From Selenomonadaceae bacterium UBA2897 (GTDB taxonomy: Bacteria > Bacillota > Negativicutes > Selenomonadales > Selenomonadaceae): DNA of 13,841 nucleotides. The stretch is from NCBI GenBank assembly GCA_002350105.1, contig DEDT01000028.1:1-13841 (forward strand). Reading direction: 5' to 3'. The notes under the pieces were generated by a model. That model was not told the origin of the DNA and did no database searches. It saw only the letters and a program-made list of their open reading frames with translations. Position 1 is the first letter of the stretch. Each line of letters starts with the position of its first letter. The position numbers were made by a program, and so were the translations under genes. Shown here piece by piece: positions 6,689 through 13,553 of this stretch.

Positions 6689-7738
6689 ATGGCTGAAACA
6701 GCTGACAGAACAATGAACAAAAGGGTGCTCGTGGTACTATCCCCTTGGGATGTCCTGCAGCCTTTCCTCGTGGAGGAACTGCGAGCAACCTATGGCGGAC
6801 AGGTGACCGCCCTGCTGGGCGTGCGCTGTGATGAGCGCGTTGCCAGTCGTCTGTGCCTGCGCGTCGGCGGCTGGCTGCATATGGAGCGGCTGGTTATATC
6901 GGCGGAACTGCAGGCATGCGACCTCGCGGACTATGACGCTATCATCGTCAATGAGACTCTGTGCGCCTCGGTGCTCATGCAGTATCTCCTGCGTCGGACG
7001 AAGCATGCACAGGTCGTCTATGTGCTTTGGAACACCATCGACCGCATTCACTGCCGCCTGTACAATTTCCGTGCAGACTTTCTCCACGTGGTGGCGATGC
7101 AGGATACTGGCCGGGTGCAGGTAGTGTCTTTTGATGCCGGGGACTGTCGGCGGTACGGGCTGTGGTTTAATGGGCAGGTGGTGCCCTACTTTGGTGGCAC
7201 ATCGGTGGATGAGGACACGGAGGAATGTTTTTTCTGCGGTGCGGACAAGGGGCGGCTGCCTATCTTGCAGATGCTCGCGCAGGAGTTGCAGCGGCAGGGG
7301 CTCACGTATCGGTTCCTGCTAGCGCCAAGTCGGCACCAGCGCTACAGCAAGGCGGAACGTGCATGGCTCACGCTGCATGAGCACATGCCCTATGACGCGC
7401 TCGTGCGTGAGACGCGGCGGCATCGCTGTATCGTCGATATCGTGCAGGCGGAGCAGCGCGGCCTTACGTGGCGGCCTATCGAGGCGCTCTTTTACCACAA
7501 AAAGCTCATCACCAATTTCGCGGGCATCCGCGACTATGATTTCTACCGCCCAGAAAATGTATTTGTGCTGGGGGAGGACAACAACGGAACCTTGGCTGAG
7601 TTCGTGCGCGCACCCTATCAGACCGTGCCAGCGCAGCTCGTTCAGCAGTATAGAATTACCGGCTGGCTGGAACGGCTGGTGAAAGGTGAGAATATGGAGG
7701 AAATTATGACCATCGCATCCACTCGGGGGCAGATGTAA
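6689..7738 (+). CDS. GT-B-like glycosyltransferase / polysaccharide biosynthesis protein
   Basis: The protein has 349 residues and no GT2 motifs. The C-terminal third carries a pattern common in capsule and LPS glycosyltransferase-like proteins of the GT-B type: IVDIVQAEQRGLTWRPIEAL (248-267), then HKKLITN and DYDFYRPENVFVLG (283-296). In GT-B enzymes the equivalent Rossmann domain binds the nucleotide sugar. The N-terminal half opens with a beta strand (KRVLVVLSPW) and contains YDAIIVNET and VVYVLWNTID, plausible acceptor-domain strands. I do not recognise the exact family. I start it at ATG 6689, 6-7 bases after GGAAGGGGAG; an in-frame GTG at 6683 lies inside that site, and ATG 6713 is less well placed. 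It lies 31 bp after the preceding GT2, consistent with one operon. There is no long G tract in this gene, unlike the four GT2 genes. Confidence 0.7.
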   Translation: MAETADRTMNKRVLVVLSPWDVLQPFLVEELRATYGGQVTALLGVRCDERVASRLCLRVGGWLHMERLVISAELQACDLADYDAIIVNETLCASVLMQYLLRRTKHAQVVYVLWNTIDRIHCRLYNFRADFLHVVAMQDTGRVQVVSFDAGDCRRYGLWFNGQVVPYFGGTSVDEDTEECFFCGADKGRLPILQMLAQELQRQGLTYRFLLAPSRHQRYSKAERAWLTLHEHMPYDALVRETRRHRCIVDIVQAEQRGLTWRPIEALFYHKKLITNFAGIRDYDFYRPENVFVLGEDNNGTLAEFVRAPYQTVPAQLVQQYRITGWLERLVKGENMEEIMTIASTRGQM

Positions 7739-7775
7739 CCTGGCACTGCCTCATCTATGTCTGCTATACACATGA

Positions 7776-7805
7776 GCAGCCAGCCTGCGAAGGGCAGGTG
7801 GCTGC
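7776..7805 (+). promoter_or_regulatory. Stem-loop covering the ribosome site of the HAD gene
   Basis: GCAGCCA (7776-7782) pairs with TGGCTGC (7799-7805), and CCTGC (7784-7788) with GCAGG (7794-7798), with one bulged G and the loop GAAGG. The only Shine-Dalgarno-like sequence before ATG 7809 (AGGTGG, 7796-7801) is in the 3' arm, so the hairpin could restrain initiation. No T-run follows, so it is not a terminator. Confidence 0.5.
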
Positions 7806-7808
7806 GGC

Positions 7809-9746
7809 ATGAGCAAAGGAGGGATATATCACAGCCTGGCACAGCTGCCTGACCTTGATCGGTTTACAGCTGTGTCTTTTGATTGCTGGGATACCTTGGT
7901 TACGCGGGCGGTGGGACGCCCGCACGATGTGTTTGCCGTCGTGGAGCTCGCAGCGCGGGAGCAGGGACTGGCGGCGCAGGGGTTTGCATCGCACAGGGTG
8001 CAGGCGGAGCGCCGAACCCGGCGCGCGCATCGCGGGCGGGAGATTACGCTGGCGGAGATTTATACCGAGCTGGCGCGTTGGTATGCGCCGGAGACTTGTG
8101 AAGCCCTGCGCCAGCTGGAGCTGGATACGGAGTACGAGCTGGTACTGCCGTGTAAGGAGGTGGTGAAATTCTTTCGGCACTGTTTGCAGGCAGGTAAGCG
8201 CGTCTTTATCATCAGTGATATGTACCTTTCGGCGCAGGAGACAGTGCGCCTGCTGGCAAAATGCGGCGTGACAGGCTACGAGGCGATTTTTGTCTCGGCT
8301 GATTATGGCGTGACAAAGTGGCGCGGTGAGCTCTACGATACCGTGGCGGCGCAAACGGGGCTGAAGTTGCAGTCTTGGATTCATGTGGGGGACAATCCAC
8401 GGAGCGACGGGCAGCGTGCGGCGGAGCATGGCCTGCAGGCCTGCCTCGTCTCGCCACCACAGGCGTTGGGGGACTCCCTGTTTCACGCGGGTAGCAGCCT
8501 TTTTGACCGCACGGTGCTGTCGCTGGTGCATAAGTGCCCCGACATCGACATGGATCAGCCCCTTGAGCGCTTGGGTGCGGAGGTTTATGGACCTACGCTG
8601 CAGGGCTTTACGTTTTGGCTGCAGGCACGGCTGGAGCGTGACGGTGTACGGCAGGTGCTTTTCTGTGCGCGCGATGCCTATTATATGCAGCTGGCGTTCC
8701 AGCAGTCGCATATGCAGGGAGTCAAGGCACGGTATTTCCTCGTCTCGCGGAAAAGCCTGATGCGGCCATTACTGGCCAGTGTGCATTCCTTTGCTGAGTA
8801 CAAGCAGATTATGTGGTTGAACTGCGTGCCACGGCGCTTTACAATACGGTTTTTCCTCGATTTGCTGCAGATTGATAATCTGCCGGCCGAGGTCATGGGA
8901 GAGTATACCTACGATACGGTATTGCAGCGCAGTGCGGTGACGGACGATGGAGCTTTCGCGGCGTTCTTTATGCGCGTGCGGCAGTGTTTGCTGGCAGATT
9001 CGATTGCAGACAGGGAGGCCTTGTTCGTCTATATGCGCAGCCTCGGGATAGACTGGTCGCGGCCCGTGGCTTTGGTGGATTTGGGCTGGTATGGCTCCAC
9101 GCAGGCGGTGCTGGAAAAGATTTTCTCGCACCCGGTGTGGGGCTACTATATGGGCTTTTTTGATACCACGCTGCATTTTCAGCATGCGGTGGGCTATCTG
9201 GGCAGCAGCTGGCAGGACACGAAAAGGGTCAGTATGAATACGAGTCTGCTGGAACTGGTGTTCTCGGCACCGCATGGTACTCTTTTGCGCTATCAGCTGC
9301 AGGAGAACGGACGCTGCCGCATGCATATGCAGGCGTATGAGCATGCGGCGGGAGATGAGCAGGCGCGGCTGGAGGCGATACGGCGCGGTATGGTGCGGGC
9401 AGCGGCCTTCACGGCGCGGTTCCCGGTGCTCCGGTATGTGTTCCAGCAGGCGGGGCTGCGGGAGAACCCCCTGATGCGCTTTGGCTGGCACCCGTCATAT
9501 CGTGGCACGCAGTATTTCCAGGGCATTACCTTTGAGGATAACGGCAAGAAATATTTCTGCGCCGCGAGACCAATCACCTATTACTTGATGCATCCTGTGG
9601 CGTTTGCCCACGATTGTCGCAACACCATTTGGCGGGCAGGGTTCCTGGTGTCACTTTTTCATGTCGATTTAAGTTTTTACTACGTTATACGAATATTGCA
9701 GTTGCTGAAGTTCTATTTGCAGGACAGGAGGCGGCTGGGGATATAG
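7809..9746 (+). CDS. HAD-superfamily protein of the COG5610 type, two-domain
   Basis: The 645-residue protein begins with a HAD domain (about 20-220): motif I F24-D25-C-W-D28-T, motif II IIS136D, a lysine candidate at K170 and motif IV HVGD195NPRSD200. The acid two places after the nucleophile D25 is replaced by W27, as in haloacid dehalogenase-type members that lack that Asp, so phosphatase activity is likely but not certain. The long C-terminal region (about 230-645) contains FCARDAYYMQLAF, LVSRKSLMRP and VDLGWYGSTQ, a layout seen in large HAD proteins that accompany glycosyltransferases in surface-polysaccharide loci. Its role there is poorly defined. ATG 7809 sits 4 bases after a hairpin, and a strong AAAGGAGGG lies just inside the coding start (7814-7822), so a later non-ATG start cannot be excluded. 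The next gene follows after 19 bp. Confidence 0.8.
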   Translation: MSKGGIYHSLAQLPDLDRFTAVSFDCWDTLVTRAVGRPHDVFAVVELAAREQGLAAQGFASHRVQAERRTRRAHRGREITLAEIYTELARWYAPETCEALRQLELDTEYELVLPCKEVVKFFRHCLQAGKRVFIISDMYLSAQETVRLLAKCGVTGYEAIFVSADYGVTKWRGELYDTVAAQTGLKLQSWIHVGDNPRSDGQRAAEHGLQACLVSPPQALGDSLFHAGSSLFDRTVLSLVHKCPDIDMDQPLERLGAEVYGPTLQGFTFWLQARLERDGVRQVLFCARDAYYMQLAFQQSHMQGVKARYFLVSRKSLMRPLLASVHSFAEYKQIMWLNCVPRRFTIRFFLDLLQIDNLPAEVMGEYTYDTVLQRSAVTDDGAFAAFFMRVRQCLLADSIADREALFVYMRSLGIDWSRPVALVDLGWYGSTQAVLEKIFSHPVWGYYMGFFDTTLHFQHAVGYLGSSWQDTKRVSMNTSLLELVFSAPHGTLLRYQLQENGRCRMHMQAYEHAAGDEQARLEAIRRGMVRAAAFTARFPVLRYVFQQAGLRENPLMRFGWHPSYRGTQYFQGITFEDNGKKYFCAARPITYYLMHPVAFAHDCRNTIWRAGFLVSLFHVDLSFYYVIRILQLLKFYLQDRRRLGI

Positions 9747-9765
9747 TAGAAAGGTGGATTTTCGC

Positions 9766-10630
9766 ATGTTGGAAAACAAGCTGGCGGGCATGGTCACGCT
9801 GTATAATCCCGAGGCTGATGTGGCGGAGCATGTGGCCACGTATGCTGAGGGGCTGGGCAGGCTGTACGTGGTGGACAACTCCCCCGTGCCAAATACGGAA
9901 CTGGTGAAGGCGCTGGAGGCTTGGCCACAGGTCAGGTATGTCCCCATGGATGGCAACCAGGGCATTTCTCGGGCAGCCAACCGTGTGCTGGAACTGGCTG
10001 CTGCCGATGGCTATGACTGGCTGCTGACCATGGACCAGGATTCGCAGTTCATGCCGGGCGGTTTTGCCGATTTTGCGGCGCATCTGCCTGAGGCGCAGGC
10101 GCGGTACCCGCATATGTATGCCTACTGCGCGACTAATACGAGCGATATTATCAGGGAGGTGACGGAGATGTTTTCAACGCCTGAGACGGGTATCACTTCA
10201 GGGATGATTGTCGATGTGTCCAAGGCACGTCAGGTTGGCGGCTTTGATGAGGATTATTTTATCGACTACGTTGATCATGAGTATTGTTACCGCTGCGTAC
10301 GTGGGGGGGGGGACTCTTGTCAAATACAATAAGCTGGTACTGACTCACCAACTCGGTGAGTCGTTCTGGCGGACGTTGATGTGGCGGCGCTTCCGTGTGC
10401 AAAACGAGAAGCCATTTCGTTATTATTACATTATGCGCAACCTATTGTTTTTGATGAGGGACTATCCTGAGCTGCGGTTGCATCATCTTCGGACTATGTG
10501 TAGCCTGCTGGTCAAGATGCTGCTGTATGAGCCGCAGAAATGGCAGAAAATCTACTATACGCTGTGCGGTTGGCGTGGCTTTTTCTGTGGGGAGAAGGGC
10601 GCGATGCCGCAGGCAGTGTGGCGTGGGTAA
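9766..10630 (+). CDS. GT2 rhamnosyltransferase-like glycosyltransferase, frameshifted at a G10 tract
   Basis: The 5' part encodes a GT-A family 2 domain resembling RfbN/WbbL-type rhamnosyltransferases: MVTLYNPE, VVDNS (35-39), NQGISRAAN and MD90QD92S as the DxD site, followed by GFDEDYFIDYVDHEYCYR. At 10303-10312 a run of ten G shifts the frame, and translation ends 5 codons later at 10332. With nine G it would continue as GGGTLVKYNKLVLTHQLGES through to 10630, giving 287 residues, the length expected of the family. The downstream half (LTHQLGES, FRYYYIMRN) is exactly the conserved continuation, so the break is recent or reversible. ATG 9766 follows AAAGGTGG; GTG 9754 lies within that site. 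This is either a phase-variable gene in the off state or a sequencing indel in a homopolymer. Confidence 0.85.
10303..10312 (+). repeat. G10 homopolymer interrupting the third GT2 gene
   Basis: Ten consecutive G after GTACGT. It is the longest homopolymer in the window and the point where the GT2 frame is lost; one G fewer restores a full-length enzyme. At this length slippage in replication is expected from phase-variable genes in other bacteria. Confidence 0.85.
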
Positions 10631-10649
10631 AAGGATGCGGGAGAGACGA

Positions 10650-10698
10650 CCCCTTCAGTCGCTGCGCGACAGATCCCCCAAAGGGGGAGCCTGGGGGG
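10650..10698. repeat. Palindromic intergenic repeat (family A, reverse orientation)
   Basis: CCCCTTCAGTCGCTGCGCGAC is followed by TCCCCC-AAA-GGGGGA and CCTGGGG, the reverse complement pattern of the units at 121-239. A second, degenerate hairpin (GGGGATTCCCC) follows at about 10713-10723. It fills much of the 177-bp gap between two GT2 genes and may reduce readthrough, although no T-run is present. Confidence 0.8.
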
Positions 10699-10807
10699 CG
10701 GACACTCTCTAAGGGGATTCCCCGGAAGGGGGAGCGGGCATTGGTTGCTGAAAATGGAAGAATAACGAACGCCATTCACTTGCTTTTTGAGAGAATGGGT
10801 GGCAGTT

Positions 10808-11788
10808 TTGAAGATTTCAGTAGCCATGTGTACTTATAATGGGGCACGCTTTATCCGTGAACAGCTGGAGAGTATCCTCGGGCAGACGCGGGTGCCGGAT
10901 GAGATTGTGATTTGTGATGATGGCTCGGCAGATGACACGCTGGGCGTCGCGCGGGAGACGCTGGCTGGATTCTCCGGACGGGTACAGCTGGTGGCCAATC
11001 CCGAGAATTTGGGCTTTGCCAAGAATTTTGAGAAGGCCATTAGTCTCTGTGGGGGGGATATTATTTTTCTCTCTGATCAGGATGATGTCTGGCAGAGGGA
11101 CAAGTTGGAGAAAATGTGTGCGATTTTCGCAGAGCGCGATGACGTCATTTTGGCTTTTCATGATTCGGCGCTGGTGGATAGCCAGTTGCGGCCGTTGCAG
11201 CCCTCGTTTTGGGCGTGTATGCTCCCACCTTTTCATCCTGAGGAGTTCGAGTGCGGGGATTATCGGCATTTGTTTATGGTGAACATGGTGCAGGGGAGTG
11301 CCTGTGCGTTTCGGCGGGCGCTGTTCGCAGCGGCGGCACCGCTCCCGCCGGAGGCGTATCATGATGAGTGGCTGGCACTGACGGCGATTGGACACGGGCA
11401 GATGCTGCCGATACGTGAGACGCTGATGCAGTATCGGCAGGGAAATAATGTTATAGGTGGTATGCATCCATCGCTGCTGGGTCGGATATACGGCTGGCTG
11501 ACCAGATTCCACCGCAAGGCGGAGGTACGCATGGGTGATTTGCGGCGACGGGAGGCGGTGCTGCAGGCAGCGCAGGAGCGGTTTGCATCAGGCTGGACGG
11601 AGGAGGAACGGGAGGCACTGGACTTTTACCTGCACTTTATCCGTGAGCGGTTTGCGCTGTTTGAGCATTGCCAACTCAGCCATCTGCATCCGCAGGCATA
11701 CCGTCGTGCTTATCGTGAACGTGGACGGTATTTCCTGCTGAAGGATTTGTGTATCGCCCTATGTCGGATTGGGAGAGCGACACGGTGA
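10808..11788 (+). CDS. GT2 family glycosyltransferase with an in-frame G7 tract
   Basis: The 326-residue protein starts KISVAMCTYNGARFIREQL and has the GT-A motifs CD37D38GSADDT and FLSD90QD92DVW, typical of GT2 enzymes such as rhamnosyl- or galactosyltransferases of O-antigen clusters. The second half (GSACAFRR, YHDEWLAL as the ED/DE catalytic region) is complete, and the C-terminal helices are rich in Arg. The start is a TTG at 10808, chosen because it gives the usual MKIS N-terminus and follows GGGTGG; GTG 10799 and TTG 10787 upstream are alternatives. Seven G at 11051-11057 encode part of CGGD immediately before the DxD strand. The gene is in frame now, and any slip would truncate it near residue 85. 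It is the last gene of the operon. Confidence 0.85.
   Translation: MKISVAMCTYNGARFIREQLESILGQTRVPDEIVICDDGSADDTLGVARETLAGFSGRVQLVANPENLGFAKNFEKAISLCGGDIIFLSDQDDVWQRDKLEKMCAIFAERDDVILAFHDSALVDSQLRPLQPSFWACMLPPFHPEEFECGDYRHLFMVNMVQGSACAFRRALFAAAAPLPPEAYHDEWLALTAIGHGQMLPIRETLMQYRQGNNVIGGMHPSLLGRIYGWLTRFHRKAEVRMGDLRRREAVLQAAQERFASGWTEEEREALDFYLHFIRERFALFEHCQLSHLHPQAYRRAYRERGRYFLLKDLCIALCRIGRATR
11051..11057 (+). repeat. G7 homopolymer in the fourth GT2 gene
   Basis: Seven G encode Gly-Gly just before DIIFLSDQDD. The frame is intact. A single run of this length is not statistically striking, but it is in the same gene class as the other three tracts. Confidence 0.7.
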
Positions 11789-11940
11789 AAGAAGCAGTAC
11801 CCTCTTTAACTCATGTTCCATGATGTCTGAAAATTGGCACCTCATTTTTCGAGATGCAAAATTATCAGATGGAATTGGACGTTCGCTTTTTTGTGCCGCG
11901 ATAGGCGGGGATTCTGGCAGGAAAATGCGGTTGCGGGTGG
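11789..11940. other. Gene-free stretch after the glycan operon
   Basis: This segment is more AT-rich than its surroundings between about 11800 and 11890 (for example TCATTTTTCGAGATGCAAAATTA). It holds no supported gene. It could be the decayed edge of a mobile element or gene remnant, but I cannot identify one. No clear T-rich terminator directly follows the last GT2 gene. Confidence 0.3.
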
Positions 11941-11962
11941 CGGGGAGACGGTGGGGGAGACG

Positions 11963-12007
11963 CCCCCTTCAGTCGCCTGCGGCGACAGCTCCCCCGGAGG
12001 GGGAGCC
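11963..12007. repeat. Palindromic intergenic repeat (family A, reverse orientation)
   Basis: CCCCCTTCAGTCGCCTGCGGCGAC is interrupted only by its loop and followed by CTCCCCC-GGA-GGGGGAG. Both stems are longer than in the other copies, and paired positions change together (GTCGCC/GGCGAC), which suggests that the fold rather than the sequence is kept. Confidence 0.8.
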
Positions 12008-12073
12008 TAATGAGGACGGAGGGAGCTTGATACATGAACATGGCTGGATAATAGGGGACGTGTACCCAAAGGA

Positions 12074-12117
12074 GGCCGGCACAGGACCGCTGCTATCCGC
12101 AGTGGTATGTGCCGGCC
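12074..12117. terminator. Long stem-loop, possible terminator between convergent genes
   Basis: GGCCGGCACA (12074-12083) pairs perfectly with TGTGCCGGCC (12108-12117), and CCGCTGC (12087-12093) pairs with GCAGTGG (12099-12105) inside it. It lies between the end of the plus-strand glycan operon and the end of the minus-strand Rpn-family gene, where a bidirectional terminator would be expected. The flanks have only short T-runs (GTTTG; CCTTTGG on the other strand), so this role is tentative. Confidence 0.45.
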
Positions 12118-12170
12118 GTTTGCGTGGGGCGCGGGGGTAGTAGGCGAGGTGGTTTTTTCGCTCCTTCGGT

Positions 12171-13038
12171 TTATAGCAGGGCGAGGAGCTTGGCACGTTT
12201 TTCGGCGGGGACTTTCAGGATTTCCAGTGCGCGCTCCTTCGTGCATTTTAGGCTCTCCATGACACTGCGGACGGACTCAAGCTGCTGCTCGTCTCTGCCC
12301 GCAGCCTTGCCTTCATTTTTTCCTTTGTCGTATGCTTCGGCGGCCGCCTCGGCGCGCTCTTCGCGCATTTTCATGATGTAGGTAGGTCATATAGCTCTTC
12401 CTTTCTATCTCGCGCTGTTTGATGGTGCACATGCTTTCCTCAATCTGTGCGATCAGCGGCTCCTTGGTGATTTTCCCGTTCATGTAGTCCAGCAGGGTGC
12501 AGGCGCGGGCGGAGAGGCCAGTGCGCGCATTTTTGCTGCTGATAAAGATGAGCTCGGTCTCGTCTGGGAATGTGAGGCCCGGATCCTTCCGGCAGATGCG
12601 GGGGAACGTGTAGATGGCGCGCTGGCCATCGAAAAGCCGGAACGGGCAGAAGAACATCACGATGGTCGGGCGGAGGTCAACGTAGAGGCCGCTGCGCTCC
12701 AGGGCCCGCGTGTCGAGCTCACCAAGGTAAAAGCGGGCGCGCTTGGCGAGCGCCATCATAGCATCGACGTCCGGCTTCTCTTTCTTTTTCAGTACCTGCA
12801 TTTCCACGTCGTAGATGCGGCTGACCTCGTCGTGCAGGTACACGTCGAGCCGCACCCCCTTGGCCGCATAGCCAGCCTGCAGCGGTTTTTCCGTGGCGAA
12901 ATACGTGATGCTCCGAATGTTCCAGTTGAGGAAAGCGTTCAGCGTCCCCTTGCAGATCCGCTTTCGCTCCATGAGGAGCTTGAACATGTAGTCGTCCGTG
13001 AAGGTCAGGTCTTCCCACGGCTTGAACTTTTTCAACAT
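12171..13038 (-). pseudogene. Rpn-family recombination-promoting nuclease / putative transposase, frameshifted
   Basis: The gene reads from ATG 13038, after AAGGGAGAG. Its N-terminus is typical of the Rpn/PD-(D/E)XK transposase-like family: DLTFTDDYMFKLL (10-22), VRLD65VYL and the core VE79MQ81, with the ExQ signature. Rpn proteins are magnesium-dependent DNases linked to recombination. After about residue 220 the frame is lost: CTAC occurs twice in tandem (plus-strand GTAGGTAGGT, 12378-12387). Removing one 4-base copy gives MTYIMKMREERAEAAAEAY and a continuous frame to TAA at 12171, about 287 residues. As it stands the product ends in an Arg-rich unrelated tail at 12313. The nuclease core is upstream of the break, so a partly active protein is possible. 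The C-terminal motif resembles that of the gene at 1838-2746, although the N-terminal halves are quite different. Confidence 0.85.
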
Positions 13039-13051
13039 ATTCTCTCCCTTA

Positions 13052-13128
13052 ATTATAGCACGAAATTGAAAAATACATTTGTGTTTTGCTAACCTCTAGC
13101 ATAGCACAGTTGAATGTACAATGCAATA
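13052..13128 (-). promoter_or_regulatory. Conserved upstream module and extended -10 promoter of the minus-strand Rpn gene
   Basis: Read on the minus strand it runs from TATTGCA (13128) to TGCTATAAT (ending 13052), 14 bases before the start codon and overlapping the leader. It shares CTGTGCTAT, AGCAA, AATGTA and ATTTCGTG-TATAAT with the modules at 1736-1815 and 13451-13530, with one 3-base gap. The CTA-N3-TAG half-sites are kept although the central bases differ. Confidence 0.7.
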
Positions 13129-13205
13129 AGACAAAGATGCGTGATATCGTTTTACTTCAGACGAAGGGACGACCACTTTGGGGAATGGCAAGGTGACAGA
13201 GGAAC

Positions 13206-13276
13206 AGACCCTCTCAGTCTCGCTGACGCTCGACAAGTGAACTGCCCACTGGGCAGTTCACACCCCAAGGGGGGGC
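13206..13276. repeat. Family A variant carrying an inserted perfect palindrome
   Basis: The flanks ACCCTCTCAGTCTCGCTGACG and CCCCAAGGGGGGG match family A. Between them lies a perfect 11-bp inverted repeat, GTGAACTGCCC (13237-13247) and GGGCAGTTCAC (13251-13261), with the loop ACT, not present in other copies. The 7-G run at 13269-13275 is part of the repeat, not of a gene. Confidence 0.75.
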
Positions 13277-13329
13277 CGGACGGCAAGAGGGTACTTTTGC
13301 ACGGATATCTTATAGATATTGACATTTAT

Positions 13330-13435
13330 CGTGCCGAACGTGGCGGGGACGTCTGCCTCTCCCCTCTGGGAGAGGTGGCACGCGAAGCGTGACGGAGAGG
13401 GTCACGATGATGGCACGATGATTCCTTGCCTCTCA
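13330..13435. repeat. Palindromic intergenic repeat (family B), copy 2
   Basis: CCTCTCCCCTCTGGGAGAGG is followed by CACGCGAAGCGTG and ACGGAGAGGGTCACGATG, matching 2886-2980. One copy lies after the first Rpn-like gene and this one before its paralogue. Between 13039 and 13553 there is no gene, only these repeats and the two Rpn upstream modules. Confidence 0.75.
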
Positions 13436-13450
13436 CGCTATATTTTGCCA

Positions 13451-13530
13451 TATTGCAATATATGGCTATTTGTGCTATCGTAGTATACAGATACGGACAA
13501 ATGTACTGGAGACGGATTTCGTGGTATAAT
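13451..13530 (+). promoter_or_regulatory. Conserved upstream module of the second Rpn-like copy
   Basis: TATTGCAATA (13451-13460) to TGGTATAAT (13522-13530) has exactly the same length as 1736-1815 and 67 of 80 identical positions by my count. The stretch TGTGCTATCGTAGTATACAG is unchanged. The ATG that extends the first copy's frame upstream is absent here, which supports the shorter start in both. Confidence 0.75.
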
Positions 13531-13553
13531 GAAAGAAAGGGGATGCACGTCAA

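Noticed and set aside
7764..8711. Minus-strand open frame of 315 codons opposite the HAD gene
   Set aside because: Antisense to conserved HAD motifs, and its composition (many Arg, Gln, His) is that of a shadow frame.
11789..11940. Insertion-sequence remnant
   Set aside because: The composition shift is suggestive, but I found no inverted ends, target duplication or recognisable transposase residues.
12109..12381. Plus-strand open frame of 90 codons over the end of the Rpn gene
   Set aside because: Serine/arginine-rich antisense shadow of the Rpn C-terminus without a ribosome site.
13269..13275. Seven-G run as a fifth phase-variation tract
   Set aside because: It lies in an intergenic family A repeat as part of its GC stem and affects no gene.
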